The translations under genes were made by a program, and so were the position numbers. Positions 45,381 to 53,522 of a DNA stretch of 55,344 nt are shown here, one piece after another (positions within the stretch are counted from its first letter, which is position 1; the number at the start of each line of letters is the position of its first letter). The notes below the pieces were generated by a model that was not told the DNA's origin, did no database searches, and worked only from the letters and a program-made list of their open reading frames with translations. The stretch spans positions 1-55,344 of the forward strand of contig JAKSQT010000008.1 in NCBI GenBank assembly GCA_024403995.1, given 5' to 3'. Source of the stretch: Ruminococcus sp. Its GTDB lineage: Bacteria; Bacillota; Clostridia; Oscillospirales; Ruminococcaceae.

Positions 45381-45530
45381 TTACTTTGTTTCCTTGTGAA
45401 GAGTATGCTTGCGGCAGAATTTGCAATGCTTCATCATTTCAATTCTGTCCGGGTCATTCTTCTTGTTCTTCTTAGAAACATAGTTGCGCTGCTTGCACTC
45501 TGTACAAGCTAAAGTAACCTTTACTCTCAT
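45381..45530 (-). CDS. rpmG: 50S ribosomal protein L33
   Basis: 49 residues, the zinc-binding (C+) form with [10 protein letters not shown] and HCKFCRKHT Cys pairs. GGAGGTGCCGAT directly precedes the ATG at 45530. A longer reading from 45602 would run through the leader and is rejected. First gene of the rpmG-secE-nusG-rplK-rplA operon. Confidence 0.95.
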   Translation of the reverse strand: MRVKVTLACTECKQRNYVSKKNKKNDPDRIEMMKHCKFCRKHTLHKETK

Positions 45531-45630
45531 ATCGGCACCTCCTGAATTAGTACTTCCTTCGTTTAACGAAGGTAGGTTGTTTGCCTCCCTCAGACAGGGC
45601 AAAAAAATAAACCCCTAATGAGGTACATTC

Positions 45631-45659
45631 ATTATAACATATATATCAGTGAAAGTCAA
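45631..45659 (-). promoter_or_regulatory. Promoter of the rpmG-rplA operon
   Basis: TTGACT (45654-45659), 17-bp spacer, TATAAT (45631-45636). The leader holds a TTTGCC..GGCAAA hairpin and a CCTTCGTT..AACGAAGG hairpin. Confidence 0.65.
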
Positions 45660-45721
45660 GTGGTTTTTGCCGAATTACTGAAAATTTTTTGTGTGGTTCT
45701 GCGCTGATATCCATCGTTCTC

Positions 45722-45750
45722 TTGAAAATATGATTCTTATGTGATATAAT
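45722..45750 (+). promoter_or_regulatory. Promoter of the chromate transporter pair
   Basis: TTGAAA (45722-45727), 17-bp spacer, TATAAT (45745-45750). Repeat B4 lies between it and the gene. Confidence 0.6.
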
Positions 45751-45782
45751 GAAAAACGTGACAGCTGCAAAGAATGTCATAA

Positions 45783-45940
45783 GGGCACCTCTAAAAACCC
45801 CTTCTGAGAAAAAGCAGCTATGCACAGCATCTGCTGTGTCAAGCCCTCTCGGAGTGCGAAAGCACGCCTTCAAGGGCTTTCCTTGTATCTGCTGCACCTA
45901 TCTGCTTTTTCTTACTCAAAACGGGTTTTTAGAGGTGCCC
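45783..45940. repeat. Family B inverted repeat, copy B4 (long form)
   Basis: 158 bp from GGGCACCTCTAAAAACC to GGGTTTTTAGAGGTGCCC. Contains an extra arm with GTGCGAAAGCAC absent from the 100-bp copies but present in B3. Lies in the leader of the chromate genes. Confidence 0.8.
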
Positions 45941-45967
45941 ATAATTTTTTGAAAAAGGAAGTAAAAT

Positions 45968-46537
45968 ATGAATTTACTGACAGATTTATTTCTCACTTTT
46001 GCAAAAATAGGAGCATTCACATTCGGCGGCGGATATGCCATGATATCATTTATCGAGGATATCTGCGTTAAAAAGAAAAAATGGATAACGCATGAAGAAA
46101 TGATGAATATTACGATAATAGCCGAATCAACTCCGGGGCCTGTAGCCGTAAACTGTTCAACATTTGTCGGCTATAAGCAAGCCGGAATTAAAGGTGCATT
46201 GTCAGCAACTTTAGGAATGGTTCTGCCTTCTTTTGTTATCATTTTCATTATTTCATTATTTCTGAACAATTTTCTTGAAAATGAAATTGTTGCAAAAGCG
46301 TTCAAAGGCATAAAAATAGCTGTGGGAATACTTATTTTAAGCGTAGGCATAAACATGATCAGGAAAATGAAGAAAAACAGACTTTCTCTTTCAATTATGA
46401 GCATATCATGCATTGCAATGCTTATCATTAATATTTTTTCTGTGAATTTTTCATCCGTCGTGCTTATGCTGATGGCAGGCATAGCAAGTCTCATTATTTT
46501 TTCCGTATCAGGTAAAATAAAGGAGGAAAACAAATGA
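45968..46537 (+). CDS. Chromate transporter (CHR) subunit 1
   Basis: 189 residues with about six hydrophobic segments. It is a half-size member of the CHR family: LFLTFAKIGAFTFGGGYAMI and the family loop ESTPGPVAVNCSTFVGY are present. Two half-size genes with opposite topology make the transporter, so this is not a frameshifted full-length gene. Chromate efflux is proven for some members only; sulfate or other anions are possible. Stop overlaps the next start by ATGA. Confidence 0.9.
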   Translation: MNLLTDLFLTFAKIGAFTFGGGYAMISFIEDICVKKKKWITHEEMMNITIIAESTPGPVAVNCSTFVGYKQAGIKGALSATLGMVLPSFVIIFIISLFLNNFLENEIVAKAFKGIKIAVGILILSVGINMIRKMKKNRLSLSIMSISCIAMLIINIFSVNFSSVVLMLMAGIASLIIFSVSGKIKEENK

Positions 46538-47088
46538 TACTGCTTGATCTTTTTCTTGGTTTCCTGAAAGTCGGATGCTTTTCATTCGGAGGTGCATACG
46601 GTGCGGTTCCTCTGATACGTGAAGTGGTGATGAAATACGGTTGGATGAACGATGACGAGATCGCCTATATGGTAGCGGTCAGCGAAAGCACTCCGGGGCC
46701 GATAATGATAAATCTTGCTACATTTACAGGCAGCAGCGAGGCAGGCATCATAGGCGCTTTGATTGCAACATTTGCCGTTGTGCTTCCGTCTTTTATTGTT
46801 ATAATTCTGCTTACGATAGCATTGAAAAATCTTCTGAAAAACAAATATACGCAGGCTGCGATGAATGGTCTGACAGCAAGCGTCATCGGAATAATATCAG
46901 CCACGGGAATATATATGATATTGTCAAATACCGGAATTAATGCTTCTGTTGGATTTGATATGAAAGCGCTTATTCTTACAGTTGTTCTGTCCGCTGTAAT
47001 GTTTGGTTATAAACCGCTGACAAAGAAAAATCTTTCGCCTTTTGTCTTTATTATTGTTTCGGCTGTCTGCGGAATACTAATATTTTGA
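46534..47088 (+). CDS. Chromate transporter (CHR) subunit 2
   Basis: 184 residues, the paralogous partner of the gene before it. The motifs repeat: LFLGFLKVGCFSFGGAYGAV and ESTPGPIMINLATFTGS, with an IIGALIATFAVVLPSFIVII helix. About six hydrophobic segments. It has GGAGGAAAACAA before its ATG, which overlaps the first subunit, so the pair is translationally coupled. It is followed by element D. Confidence 0.9.
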   Translation: MILLDLFLGFLKVGCFSFGGAYGAVPLIREVVMKYGWMNDDEIAYMVAVSESTPGPIMINLATFTGSSEAGIIGALIATFAVVLPSFIVIILLTIALKNLLKNKYTQAAMNGLTASVIGIISATGIYMILSNTGINASVGFDMKALILTVVLSAVMFGYKPLTKKNLSPFVFIIVSAVCGILIF

Positions 47089-47108
47089 TTGGTGTCGGAT
47101 AAAACAAT

Positions 47109-47291
47109 ACCGCACAGAAACTGTGCGGTCAGCGTGTCAAAAAACTTATTTGGGGACGTCGAGGACGCCGTCCCCTACAAATGCATTAACGAAGAATAGC
47201 TGAATTGTAGGGGCTGGCGTCCTCGACAGCCCTTGCTTAACGAAATAATTTCGACTTTTTCAACAGACTGACCGCACAGAAACTGTGCGGT
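47109..47291. mobile_element. Element D inserted in a 21-bp palindrome
   Basis: Two identical copies of the palindromic 21-mer beginning ACCGCACAGAAACTG (47109-47129 and 47271-47291) flank a 141-bp insert. The insert has outer inverted ends (CAGCGTGTCAAAAAAC and ..CTTTTTCAACAGACTG) and inner inverted arms (GGGGACGTCGAGGACG and CGTCCTCGACAGCCC). No ORF. The 21-bp copies may be a long target duplication or independent terminators; the second one ends the minus-strand lipoprotein gene. Confidence 0.6.
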
Positions 47292-47297
47292 GCTGCC

Positions 47298-47930
47298 TTA
47301 ATTGTTTGCGAGTTCAGAGGAGCTTGCAAATATGAGTTTCCAGCCGTCGTCCTTGAGCTTTGCGGCACAGACGGTGGAATCACTTGTGTCAGAGCCTTTT
47401 GTTCCTTCAAGGGTATAGCGGAAGTATACCTCACAGACCTCCTCGACCTGAATATCGTATTCAAATTCGCCGAAATTGTCCTTGAAATACTTTTCAGCCT
47501 TTGGAAGAAAAGCATCATTGAGAGTGAATATCTTTGTGATCTCGTTGAGTCTGAGCATAGCTCCGTCGCCGTATTCGCTCCACTGATTATGCTCCTGATT
47601 GATAGTTGCGTCAATACTCAGCAGAAAATTCTGGTACTTATTTTCGTCCTTGAGCTTCTGTACATAGGCTTTCGGGGTATAGGCAGTAAGCTCGACCTTG
47701 GCGTTTTTATTGTTTGTGCCACGGAAATAGGTATTGAAAACGTCTGTCAGTTCATCAATAGTCTGCTGGTCATTGTTTTGTGAACCTTTTTCAGGATTAA
47801 ATTCCTCCTGATTATAAGTATAGCCTTCAATATATTCTGAACTATCGCTGTTTTCGTTCTTTTTATCGCATGAAGTGAGCGGACAGAGAATGAATGTGCA
47901 GGCGGCAAGAAAGGAAATTATCTTTTTCAT
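47298..47930 (-). CDS. Lipoprotein of unknown function
   Basis: 210 residues. A lipoprotein signal (KKIISFLAACTFILC, lipobox PLTSC) is followed by a Ser/Asp/Gln-rich linker and a single domain from about 60 with alternating helix and strand character (TIDELTDVFNTYFRGTNN.. to GWKLIFASSSEL). The ending, a strand followed by a short helix, recalls NTF2-like modules such as the one in the lipoprotein at 16376, but homology cannot be shown by eye. It begins 9 nt after radA's stop with GAGGTCACT upstream, the last gene of that operon. Confidence 0.75.
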   Translation of the reverse strand: MKKIISFLAACTFILCPLTSCDKKNENSDSSEYIEGYTYNQEEFNPEKGSQNNDQQTIDELTDVFNTYFRGTNNKNAKVELTAYTPKAYVQKLKDENKYQNFLLSIDATINQEHNQWSEYGDGAMLRLNEITKIFTLNDAFLPKAEKYFKDNFGEFEYDIQVEEVCEVYFRYTLEGTKGSDTSDSTVCAAKLKDDGWKLIFASSSELANN

Positions 47931-47939
47931 AGTGACCTC

Positions 47940-49313
47940 CTATTTTATGACCGCAAAAGCCTGTTTGAGGCTGCTTGCGGGGATTATTTCTATATTGTAG
48001 TCGCTTGTGTCGATAGAGGACATAGACTGTCTGGGGATAACGCAGGTTCTGAAGCCCATTCGTTCAGCCTCACGGATACGATGGGTAAGGTGGGGGACGG
48101 AGCGAATCTCTCCGCCGAGACCGATCTCGCCGAAAGCGATAAGCCCCTCATCGATCTGTTTGTCCATGATGCCCGAATAGAGCGCCATAGCAACAGGGAG
48201 ATCTCCTGCCGGTTCATCAAGCTTGAAGCCTCCGACGATGTTCAGATAGACATCAAGAGAACCCATGAAAATTCCGAGACGCTTTTCAAGAACGGCGATG
48301 ATGATGCTGAGTCTGTTGAAATCAAAGCCTGTTGACATACGCCGTGGAGCGGAATAACTCGTTTTTGAGGCAAGAGCCTGAACTTCGGCAAGAATAGGGC
48401 GGCTGCCTTCCATGATGCAGGCAACGCAGCAGCCTGAAACTCCGTGAGGTCTGCCTGCAAGCAGCATTTGTGACGGATTGGCAACTTCACGCAGTCCCTT
48501 GTCTATCATCTCGAAAACGCCGATCTCATTTGTCGAGCCGAAACGGTTCTTGACGGCACGCAGCAGCCTGTAGCTCTGATGACGCTCACCCTCAAAGCAC
48601 AGTACGGCATCCACGATATGTTCCATGACCTTCGGACCTGCAATAGCGCCGTCCTTGTTGACGTGACCGACGATGATAATAGGAATTTCCTGGTTTTTTG
48701 CAGTATGCATGAACAGGTTGGTGCATTCCCTGACCTGAGTGAGACTGCCCGGACTTGAAGATATTCTGCCGATGCTCATGGTCTGTATCGAGTCAATAAT
48801 TGCGATATCAGGTGCGGCAGATGCTATTGTCTCGGAGACGGATTCTGCGTCGGTCGATGTGAGAATATAGAGATTTTCACTGTCAACGCCGAGACGCTGG
48901 GCACGCAGCTTTATCTGACGGGCTGATTCTTCTCCCGAAACATAGAGGATAGAGTGCTCCTCGCCGAGAAACTGGCATATCTGGAGGAGCATGGTACTTT
49001 TTCCTATGCCGGGTTCACCGCCTAAAAGTACAAGAGAGCCTTTTACAAGACCGCCGCCGAGGACACGGTTAAGCTCGTCAAGTCCCGTATCATAGCGCAC
49101 ATCGCTGTCAACGCCGATGTCGGCAAGTTCAAAGATACGCTCTGAAAGGTCTGCGGCAGGAGCTGATGAAGCAGAGCGTGAGGAAGAAGACGAATTATCG
49201 GCAATATCCTCCTCAAAGCTGTTCCATGCGCCGCATGACGGGCATTTGCCGTTCCATTTCGAGCTTTCATAGCCGCACTGGTTGCAGGTATAGATATAAC
49301 GTGATTTAGCCAT
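47940..49313 (-). CDS. radA: DNA repair protein RadA
   Basis: 457 residues, full length. An N-terminal zinc finger (YTCNQCGYESSKWNGKCPSCGAW), a RecA-like ATPase with Walker A LLGGEPGIGKSTML (about 97), the RadA-specific KNRFGSTNE (about 254), and a Lon-protease-like C-terminal domain (FKLDEPAGDLPVAMAL). RadA is a helicase that drives branch migration in recombination. It begins 11 nt after the lipoprotein gene upstream and is followed by another lipoprotein gene; why these share an operon is not evident. Confidence 0.96.
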   Translation of the reverse strand: MAKSRYIYTCNQCGYESSKWNGKCPSCGAWNSFEEDIADNSSSSSRSASSAPAADLSERIFELADIGVDSDVRYDTGLDELNRVLGGGLVKGSLVLLGGEPGIGKSTMLLQICQFLGEEHSILYVSGEESARQIKLRAQRLGVDSENLYILTSTDAESVSETIASAAPDIAIIDSIQTMSIGRISSSPGSLTQVRECTNLFMHTAKNQEIPIIIVGHVNKDGAIAGPKVMEHIVDAVLCFEGERHQSYRLLRAVKNRFGSTNEIGVFEMIDKGLREVANPSQMLLAGRPHGVSGCCVACIMEGSRPILAEVQALASKTSYSAPRRMSTGFDFNRLSIIIAVLEKRLGIFMGSLDVYLNIVGGFKLDEPAGDLPVAMALYSGIMDKQIDEGLIAFGEIGLGGEIRSVPHLTHRIREAERMGFRTCVIPRQSMSSIDTSDYNIEIIPASSLKQAFAVIK

Positions 49314-49324
49314 TTTTTATCCTT

Positions 49325-50383
49325 TTAGCGGAATGCAGAGTTCACTGAATCATTTGTAAGAATATAGTTTCTTCCGCATACCATAGTATTTTCTGATGGT
49401 TTGAATTTATCAAGATCGGCATCATTCAGACTCCAGCACTGTGTTTCAGACTTGCCGTCGGAGAAGAAAACGCTGTTTTCAACATCGAATGTAAAGCAGC
49501 CGTACTGACCGCAGCTTGTACCGAGGTCATTGACAACTGCCTCATTCAGGAAATAAACATGACAGTCACAGATATCGGTAAAACCTGTTGAGAGTATAAG
49601 TTCAGGAACATTGTTTCCGTCGAGGTCGGCAATTTCAAAAGCAGCATCATTTTCAGGAGAATTTGCAATAATGTCAGAGAGGATCTTTTTGTATGCATTT
49701 TTCTGGATATCCGAAAGAACAGCGCCCCAGCTCTGTGAGCAGTGAAGAGCGTAATCGATCGATTTTTCGCCGAAAGTATATTTTCTTCCAAGGTCAACTG
49801 CGGCTGCTCCGGAATATATCTGAACTGCGCTTTCGTATTCGGCAAGTGTCACTTCGGCATTGTTTATCTCATATTTGATGGTAGCGCCGGCAGCGGCAGA
49901 ACCAAGGTTGTTGTAGTATGTTACGGAAGGCTCTGAGATATTTTCGGAAGCCGAATGGTATTCACCATATACAAAACCATCGCCGCTGTATTCATAGCCG
50001 ATACATCCAAGTGACGGGATATATCTGAATGTGCCGTTTGCACCGATATCGGCAACTTTTTCAAGAGCATTTCTGTATGTGTATATCTCGCAGACTGAAG
50101 AAAGCTCGCTGTCGGGAGAGATGATAAGCTCAGGTGTTCCGTCGAGGTCGATGTCATAAAGGTCAAATCTTGAATTTTTGCTGCTATATGCAGATGATGA
50201 ACTGAATTCTTTGAGCTTCTCCTCATAAGATTTCTGCCAGTCAAATATTATGCTGTGTGGATCGATGCCGGTATTTATTACGACTTCTTCTGAGACTTCG
50301 GAACTATTTGTTCCTGAGCAGCCGAAAGCTGAGAGTATAGCGGCAAGTGCTGCGGTAATTGATAAAATTCTTCTTATTTTCAC
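49325..50383 (-). CDS. Lipoprotein with FG-GAP-like DxDG motifs
   Basis: 352 residues. Lipoprotein signal with lipobox SAFGC, then two similar units containing calcium-type loops: RFDLYDIDLDGTPELIISP (about 70) and FEIADLDGNNVPELILSTG (about 260). Such loops followed by a short strand occur in FG-GAP/VCBS repeats of secreted proteins in this group. The function is unknown. The start is GTG at 50383, eight bases after AGGAGG; upstream ATG codons precede the ribosome site. First gene of the operon with radA; repeat B5 lies in its leader. Confidence 0.78.
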   Translation of the reverse strand: MKIRRILSITAALAAILSAFGCSGTNSSEVSEEVVINTGIDPHSIIFDWQKSYEEKLKEFSSSSAYSSKNSRFDLYDIDLDGTPELIISPDSELSSVCEIYTYRNALEKVADIGANGTFRYIPSLGCIGYEYSGDGFVYGEYHSASENISEPSVTYYNNLGSAAAGATIKYEINNAEVTLAEYESAVQIYSGAAAVDLGRKYTFGEKSIDYALHCSQSWGAVLSDIQKNAYKKILSDIIANSPENDAAFEIADLDGNNVPELILSTGFTDICDCHVYFLNEAVVNDLGTSCGQYGCFTFDVENSVFFSDGKSETQCWSLNDADLDKFKPSENTMVCGRNYILTNDSVNSAFR

Positions 50384-50438
50384 GTAAAATGCCTCCTGAA
50401 AAACTGACATATCCATGTCAGACGCAAATAGATTTCAA

Positions 50439-50531
50439 GGGCATCTCTAAAAAACCGTTTTGAGCAAGAAAAACTGACAGCATCAGATGCTTTACATATC
50501 TTTTTCTCAGAAGGGGTTTTTAGAGGTGTCC
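50439..50531. repeat. Family B inverted repeat, copy B5
   Basis: GGGCATCTCTAAAAAACCG.. to ..GGGGTTTTTAGAGGTGTCC, with internal CAGCATCAGATGCT. Between the promoter 50541-50569 and the GTG start at 50383. Confidence 0.8.
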
Positions 50532-50540
50532 TCAAAATAT

Positions 50541-50569
50541 ATTGTATCACTTTTATAGAAAGATGTCAA
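50541..50569 (-). promoter_or_regulatory. Promoter of the lipoprotein-radA operon
   Basis: TTGACA (50564-50569), 17-bp spacer, TACAAT (50541-50546). Confidence 0.6.
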
Positions 50570-50631
50570 TTAAGATATTATTACAGCTTGCCAAAAATTG
50601 CGAAGTTTTATGGCAGCTTCAAAAAGAAAAA

Positions 50632-50652
50632 TCTCCGACGTAAAATCGGAGA
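50632..50652 (-). terminator. Terminator after tRNA-Arg
   Basis: TCTCCGA..TCGGAGA stem followed on the minus strand by TTTTTCTTTTT. Confidence 0.85.
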
Positions 50653-50657
50653 CAAAT

Positions 50658-50725
50658 AGCCTGTTCAGCATCAGTCAGCGTTCGGATTTGCCGAAAAGCT
50701 GTATGCAAAAGATACTGAACAGGCT
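50658..50725 (-). ncRNA. Candidate hairpin RNA downstream of tRNA-Arg
   Basis: An 11-bp stem AGCCTGTTCAG (50658-50668) with CTGAACAGGCT (50715-50725) encloses a second helix CAGC..GCTG and TTCGG..CCGAA (50676-50685 with 50691-50701). It starts 7 nt after the tRNA 3' end and is followed by the terminator, so it would be released by tRNA processing as a roughly 70-100 nt trailer RNA. No ORF. Function unknown. Confidence 0.5.
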
Positions 50726-50732
50726 CCGGAAG

Positions 50733-50806
50733 CGTCTCAAAGAGGATTTGAACCTCCGGCCTGCCGCTTAGGAGGCGGCCGCTCTATCCAACTGAGCTAT
50801 TGAGAC
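50733..50806 (-). tRNA. tRNA-Arg (CCU)
   Basis: 74 nt cloverleaf: acceptor GTCTCAA/TTGAGAC, D-arm AGCTCAGTTGGATAGAGC, anticodon stem GCCGC/GCGGC with loop CTCCTAA (anticodon CCT), and T-arm GGAGGTTCAAATCCTC, discriminator G. The CCA end is not encoded. It decodes the rare AGG codon. Confidence 0.95.
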
Positions 50807-50829
50807 ATATTTGTGCGGTTCACCATAAT

Positions 50830-50858
50830 ATTATACCACAAATGAGATTGTTTTGCAA
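50830..50858 (-). promoter_or_regulatory. Promoter of tRNA-Arg
   Basis: TTGCAA (50853-50858), 17-bp spacer, TATAAT (50830-50835), about 25 bp before the mature tRNA. Confidence 0.6.
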
Positions 50859-50891
50859 GTGATGAAACTAATTTTATTATTTTAATCAAAA

Positions 50892-50916
50892 AGGGGCTGC
50901 ATTTTCAGCAGTCCCT
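50892..50916 (-). terminator. Terminator of the 379-residue gene
   Basis: AGGGACTGC..GCAGCCCCT hairpin followed by TTTTTGATT on the minus strand. Confidence 0.8.
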
Positions 50917-50923
50917 GAGAGGT

Positions 50924-52063
50924 TCACCATAACTTATACTCGTTGTTGATAAGATAAATAATATCAGAAAAAACAAGCTCATCGATTCTGGCGCCGTTAT
51001 TCACAGCCTGACGCACACCGTTGAAGCGTGAGCTTACAGACATTATCTGCATAGCCTCATCCTTTTGCGGCTTTTTTTCACGGATATAGCTGTATACCGC
51101 ACTGTCTATATAGCCAAATCCACGTGACTGACTTTTCTTCATTTCGATCTTGCTGTTGTCATCAACATTTACAGCGATGATTCCGTCGCTGTCACGCAGT
51201 CCGAGAACAGCACTGCAAAAGATCTCAGGCACAAACATGACGATCTCACGACCGAGAGATCTGTCTTTGCATTCGTTCATGATGCCGCTGAGGACATTGT
51301 TGCATTTTTCCTGGCTGTCAATGGTTTTGATACGCTCAATTGCATCATAGGTAAGCTTTTTGACATCGCTCTTTGTGTATGGGCAGGGGACATAGGTCTC
51401 ATCGCTCTGTATGAGAAGGATGAACTGTTTTTCCGAAACATATCCGCTGGGATCCTGCGGTTTTTTCACTTTTTCACGGAGCTTATTCGTAAGTTCAGAC
51501 ATAAAAGCACCGTTTATTCTGACCTCGCATGAAAGATGATCGGTAGTCCAACCTGCAAAAAGTTTTATCCAGTAAGCCTTCTTTTTGCCGATATACTGAG
51601 GAATATCATCATAGATAAGCTCAAGTATATCATGACCTTCGCCCATGAATTTATCGCCGACATTGAATGTGCCTCTTACGCACGGAACTCTGAAAATATG
51701 TTTTTCTCCGGCGATATCAGCGGTCATTGTTTCCTCGCTCTGACATTTTAATGCGCCTAAAATGAATTGCAGAACACCTGAGCAGAAACTCTCGGTACCC
51801 ATGATAAGGGCGGATTTTACGTCTTTTCCGAGGCCTGCACAGATCTCTACGAGTTCCTCGTCAAAGAAAGGATGAACTGCTGTGAATACCATTTCTGCCA
51901 TGCATCTGTCTTTTTCATCTCTCAGGCTTACAATATTCACGCCGACCGAGAGGTCGTATTCTTCAAAATAAATGCTTTCGTTTTTCATGATGCTTTCTTT
52001 GTATTTATCGTGCATCATTTCCAGAACGATCTTATTGATCGCCTTTTTGTCATATATAGCCAT
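50924..52063 (-). CDS. Cytosolic protein of unknown function
   Basis: 379 residues, family not recognised. No signal peptide or membrane helix. The N-terminal half is mixed alpha/beta (IYFEEYDLSVGVNIVSLRDE, EMVFTAVHPFFDEELVEICAGL), the middle has GYVSEKQFILLIQSDE, and the C-terminus is helical with VSSRFNGVRQAVNNGARIDELV. The middle part with an ExxFILLIQ strand and a GREIVMFVPEIF segment suggests two related subdomains. ATG at 52063 has GGAGG upstream; the earlier ATG at 52087 precedes that site. Monocistronic, with a consensus promoter and a terminator. Confidence 0.75.
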   Translation of the reverse strand: MAIYDKKAINKIVLEMMHDKYKESIMKNESIYFEEYDLSVGVNIVSLRDEKDRCMAEMVFTAVHPFFDEELVEICAGLGKDVKSALIMGTESFCSGVLQFILGALKCQSEETMTADIAGEKHIFRVPCVRGTFNVGDKFMGEGHDILELIYDDIPQYIGKKKAYWIKLFAGWTTDHLSCEVRINGAFMSELTNKLREKVKKPQDPSGYVSEKQFILLIQSDETYVPCPYTKSDVKKLTYDAIERIKTIDSQEKCNNVLSGIMNECKDRSLGREIVMFVPEIFCSAVLGLRDSDGIIAVNVDDNSKIEMKKSQSRGFGYIDSAVYSYIREKKPQKDEAMQIMSVSSRFNGVRQAVNNGARIDELVFSDIIYLINNEYKLW

Positions 52064-52096
52064 TCCCGTTTCCTCCATACTATACAATATTTATGT

Positions 52097-52125
52097 ATTA
52101 TATCATATAAAAATACAAATGTCAA
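52097..52125 (-). promoter_or_regulatory. Promoter of the 379-residue gene
   Basis: TTGACA (52120-52125), 17-bp spacer, TATAAT (52097-52102). Confidence 0.65.
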
Positions 52126-52141
52126 CTGATTTTGTTCAATT

Positions 52142-52265
52142 AAGGCAATAACGTACAAACTTTTTGTGTTCAGCCTGTTGAAAAAGTCGAATTTTTTCGG
52201 TGAACATAGCATTTATAATTCTGTGCATAGCTGTTTGTTTTCAGAATGTGTTTTTAGAGATGCCC
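52142..52265. repeat. Mosaic of C, D and B repeat fragments
   Basis: AGGCAATA (52142-52149) resembles an element C end, CAGCCTGTTGAAAAAGTC (52171-52188) an element D end, and 52221-52265 (CTGTGCATAGCTG.. to TTTTTAGAGATGCCC) the right half of family B. The fragments abut, as expected from repeated insertion and deletion at one site. Confidence 0.5.
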
Positions 52266-52268
52266 ATA

Positions 52269-52297
52269 TTGCAAAACAGAAAAATATGTGATATAAT
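52269..52297 (+). promoter_or_regulatory. Promoter of the anion transporter gene
   Basis: TTGCAA (52269-52274), 17-bp spacer, TATAAT (52292-52297), directly after the family B fragment. Confidence 0.55.
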
Positions 52298-52331
52298 ATG
52301 TACGCTCAAATTATGCAAAGAAGGTATAAAA

Positions 52332-53432
52332 ATGAAAAAATTCCTCAGATCACAGCCTGTTCTGGTCATCTCATTCATTGCGGCAGTGATAACAATGTTT
52401 GTGATTCCTCCGGACAAGGAGTATATAGGCTACATAAACAAAACTGTCCTGATTCAGCTTTTTTCGCTTATGGCGGCAGTCGCAGGCTTCCGGAACGTCG
52501 GTATTTTTGAAAAAGCTACCTCATTTATGCTGAAAAAGGCAGGTACAGTCCGCAGACTTGCGCTTGTTTTCATAATTCTGTGCTATTTTTCGTCGATGCT
52601 CGTCACAAATGATGTGGCACTGCTGACGTTCGTACCGCTTACTCTGCTCGTTTTCAGCGGCATGAATGACGAAAAAAGTCTTATATTTACCATAGTTCTT
52701 GAAACGATAGCCGCAAATATGGGCAGTATGCTCACACCTATCGGCAATCCTCAGAATTTGTTTGTCTATGACGAATTTCACCTCACCGCAGGGCAGTTCA
52801 TCACAACAATGCTGCCTGCTGGACTTATCAGCGGCGCTATGCTGGTACTTCTGACTCTGTTTCTTCCGAAAACGGCGTGTATATCCGAAAACAGCGAAAA
52901 TACGAAGATAAAGCCTGTTCCGACAGCCGGATTTGCAGTACTTTTTGCCGTTTGTCTGCTGACTGTTTTCAGGGTGATTCCCGACTGGGCGTGTCTCATT
53001 GCAGCAGTCGCAATATCGCTTATTTTCGACAGAAAAGTGCTTGCAAAGGTGGATTACGCATTGCTTGCAACATTTGTCTGCTTTTTCGTTTTTGTCGGAA
53101 ATATCGCAAGAATTGAACCTGTCAGGGAGTTTTTCTCGGAAATCCTTGTGGGACGTGAACTTATCGTTACCTGTCTGCTTTCACAGGTCATCAGCAATGT
53201 ACCTGCCACAGTCATGCTTGCAGGCTTCACGGATAACGGCACACAGCTTATTCTCGGCGCTGATATCGGCGGTCTCGGCACTATTATCGCATCGCTTGCA
53301 AGTCTTATCTCGTTCCAGATATACCGCAAATCGGAAAACTCAAAGTCTGGCAGATATCTCCTTACATTCACGGGCGTAAGCGTATGTATGCTCATTCCGC
53401 TGCTTCTCGTTCATATGTTTCTGATAAAGTAA
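52332..53432 (+). CDS. SLC13/ArsB-like anion transporter
   Basis: 366 residues with ten or so hydrophobic helices, of the ion transporter superfamily (citrate/arsenite/Na-H antiporter type). The family re-entrant loop signatures are MLVTNDVALLTFVPL and NMGSMLTPIGNPQNLFVYD in the first half, and QVISNVPATVMLAGF in the second. It is shorter than most DASS members (about 430-450). The substrate cannot be assigned. ATG at 52332 follows AAAGAAGG; a reading from 52200 would run through repeats and the promoter. Confidence 0.87.
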   Translation: MKKFLRSQPVLVISFIAAVITMFVIPPDKEYIGYINKTVLIQLFSLMAAVAGFRNVGIFEKATSFMLKKAGTVRRLALVFIILCYFSSMLVTNDVALLTFVPLTLLVFSGMNDEKSLIFTIVLETIAANMGSMLTPIGNPQNLFVYDEFHLTAGQFITTMLPAGLISGAMLVLLTLFLPKTACISENSENTKIKPVPTAGFAVLFAVCLLTVFRVIPDWACLIAAVAISLIFDRKVLAKVDYALLATFVCFFVFVGNIARIEPVREFFSEILVGRELIVTCLLSQVISNVPATVMLAGFTDNGTQLILGADIGGLGTIIASLASLISFQIYRKSENSKSGRYLLTFTGVSVCMLIPLLLVHMFLIK

Positions 53433-53459
53433 CAAAACGGTTAAAATTTGAAATTACGC

Positions 53460-53488
53460 TTGACAAATGCACTTGTTATGAGTATAAT
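53460..53488 (+). promoter_or_regulatory. Consensus promoter of the rtcB leader
   Basis: Perfect TTGACA (53460-53465) and TATAAT (53483-53488) with a 17-bp spacer. Confidence 0.7.
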
Positions 53489-53522
53489 AAATCCATAATT
53501 TACTGAAAGGAAGGTGAAAAAC

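Noticed and set aside
45968-47088. Chromate transporter split by a frameshift
   Set aside because: Half-size CHR genes normally occur as overlapping pairs; each has its own start and ribosome site.
50733-50806. Integration site of a mobile island at tRNA-Arg
   Set aside because: No integrase and no repeat of the tRNA 3' end is visible nearby.
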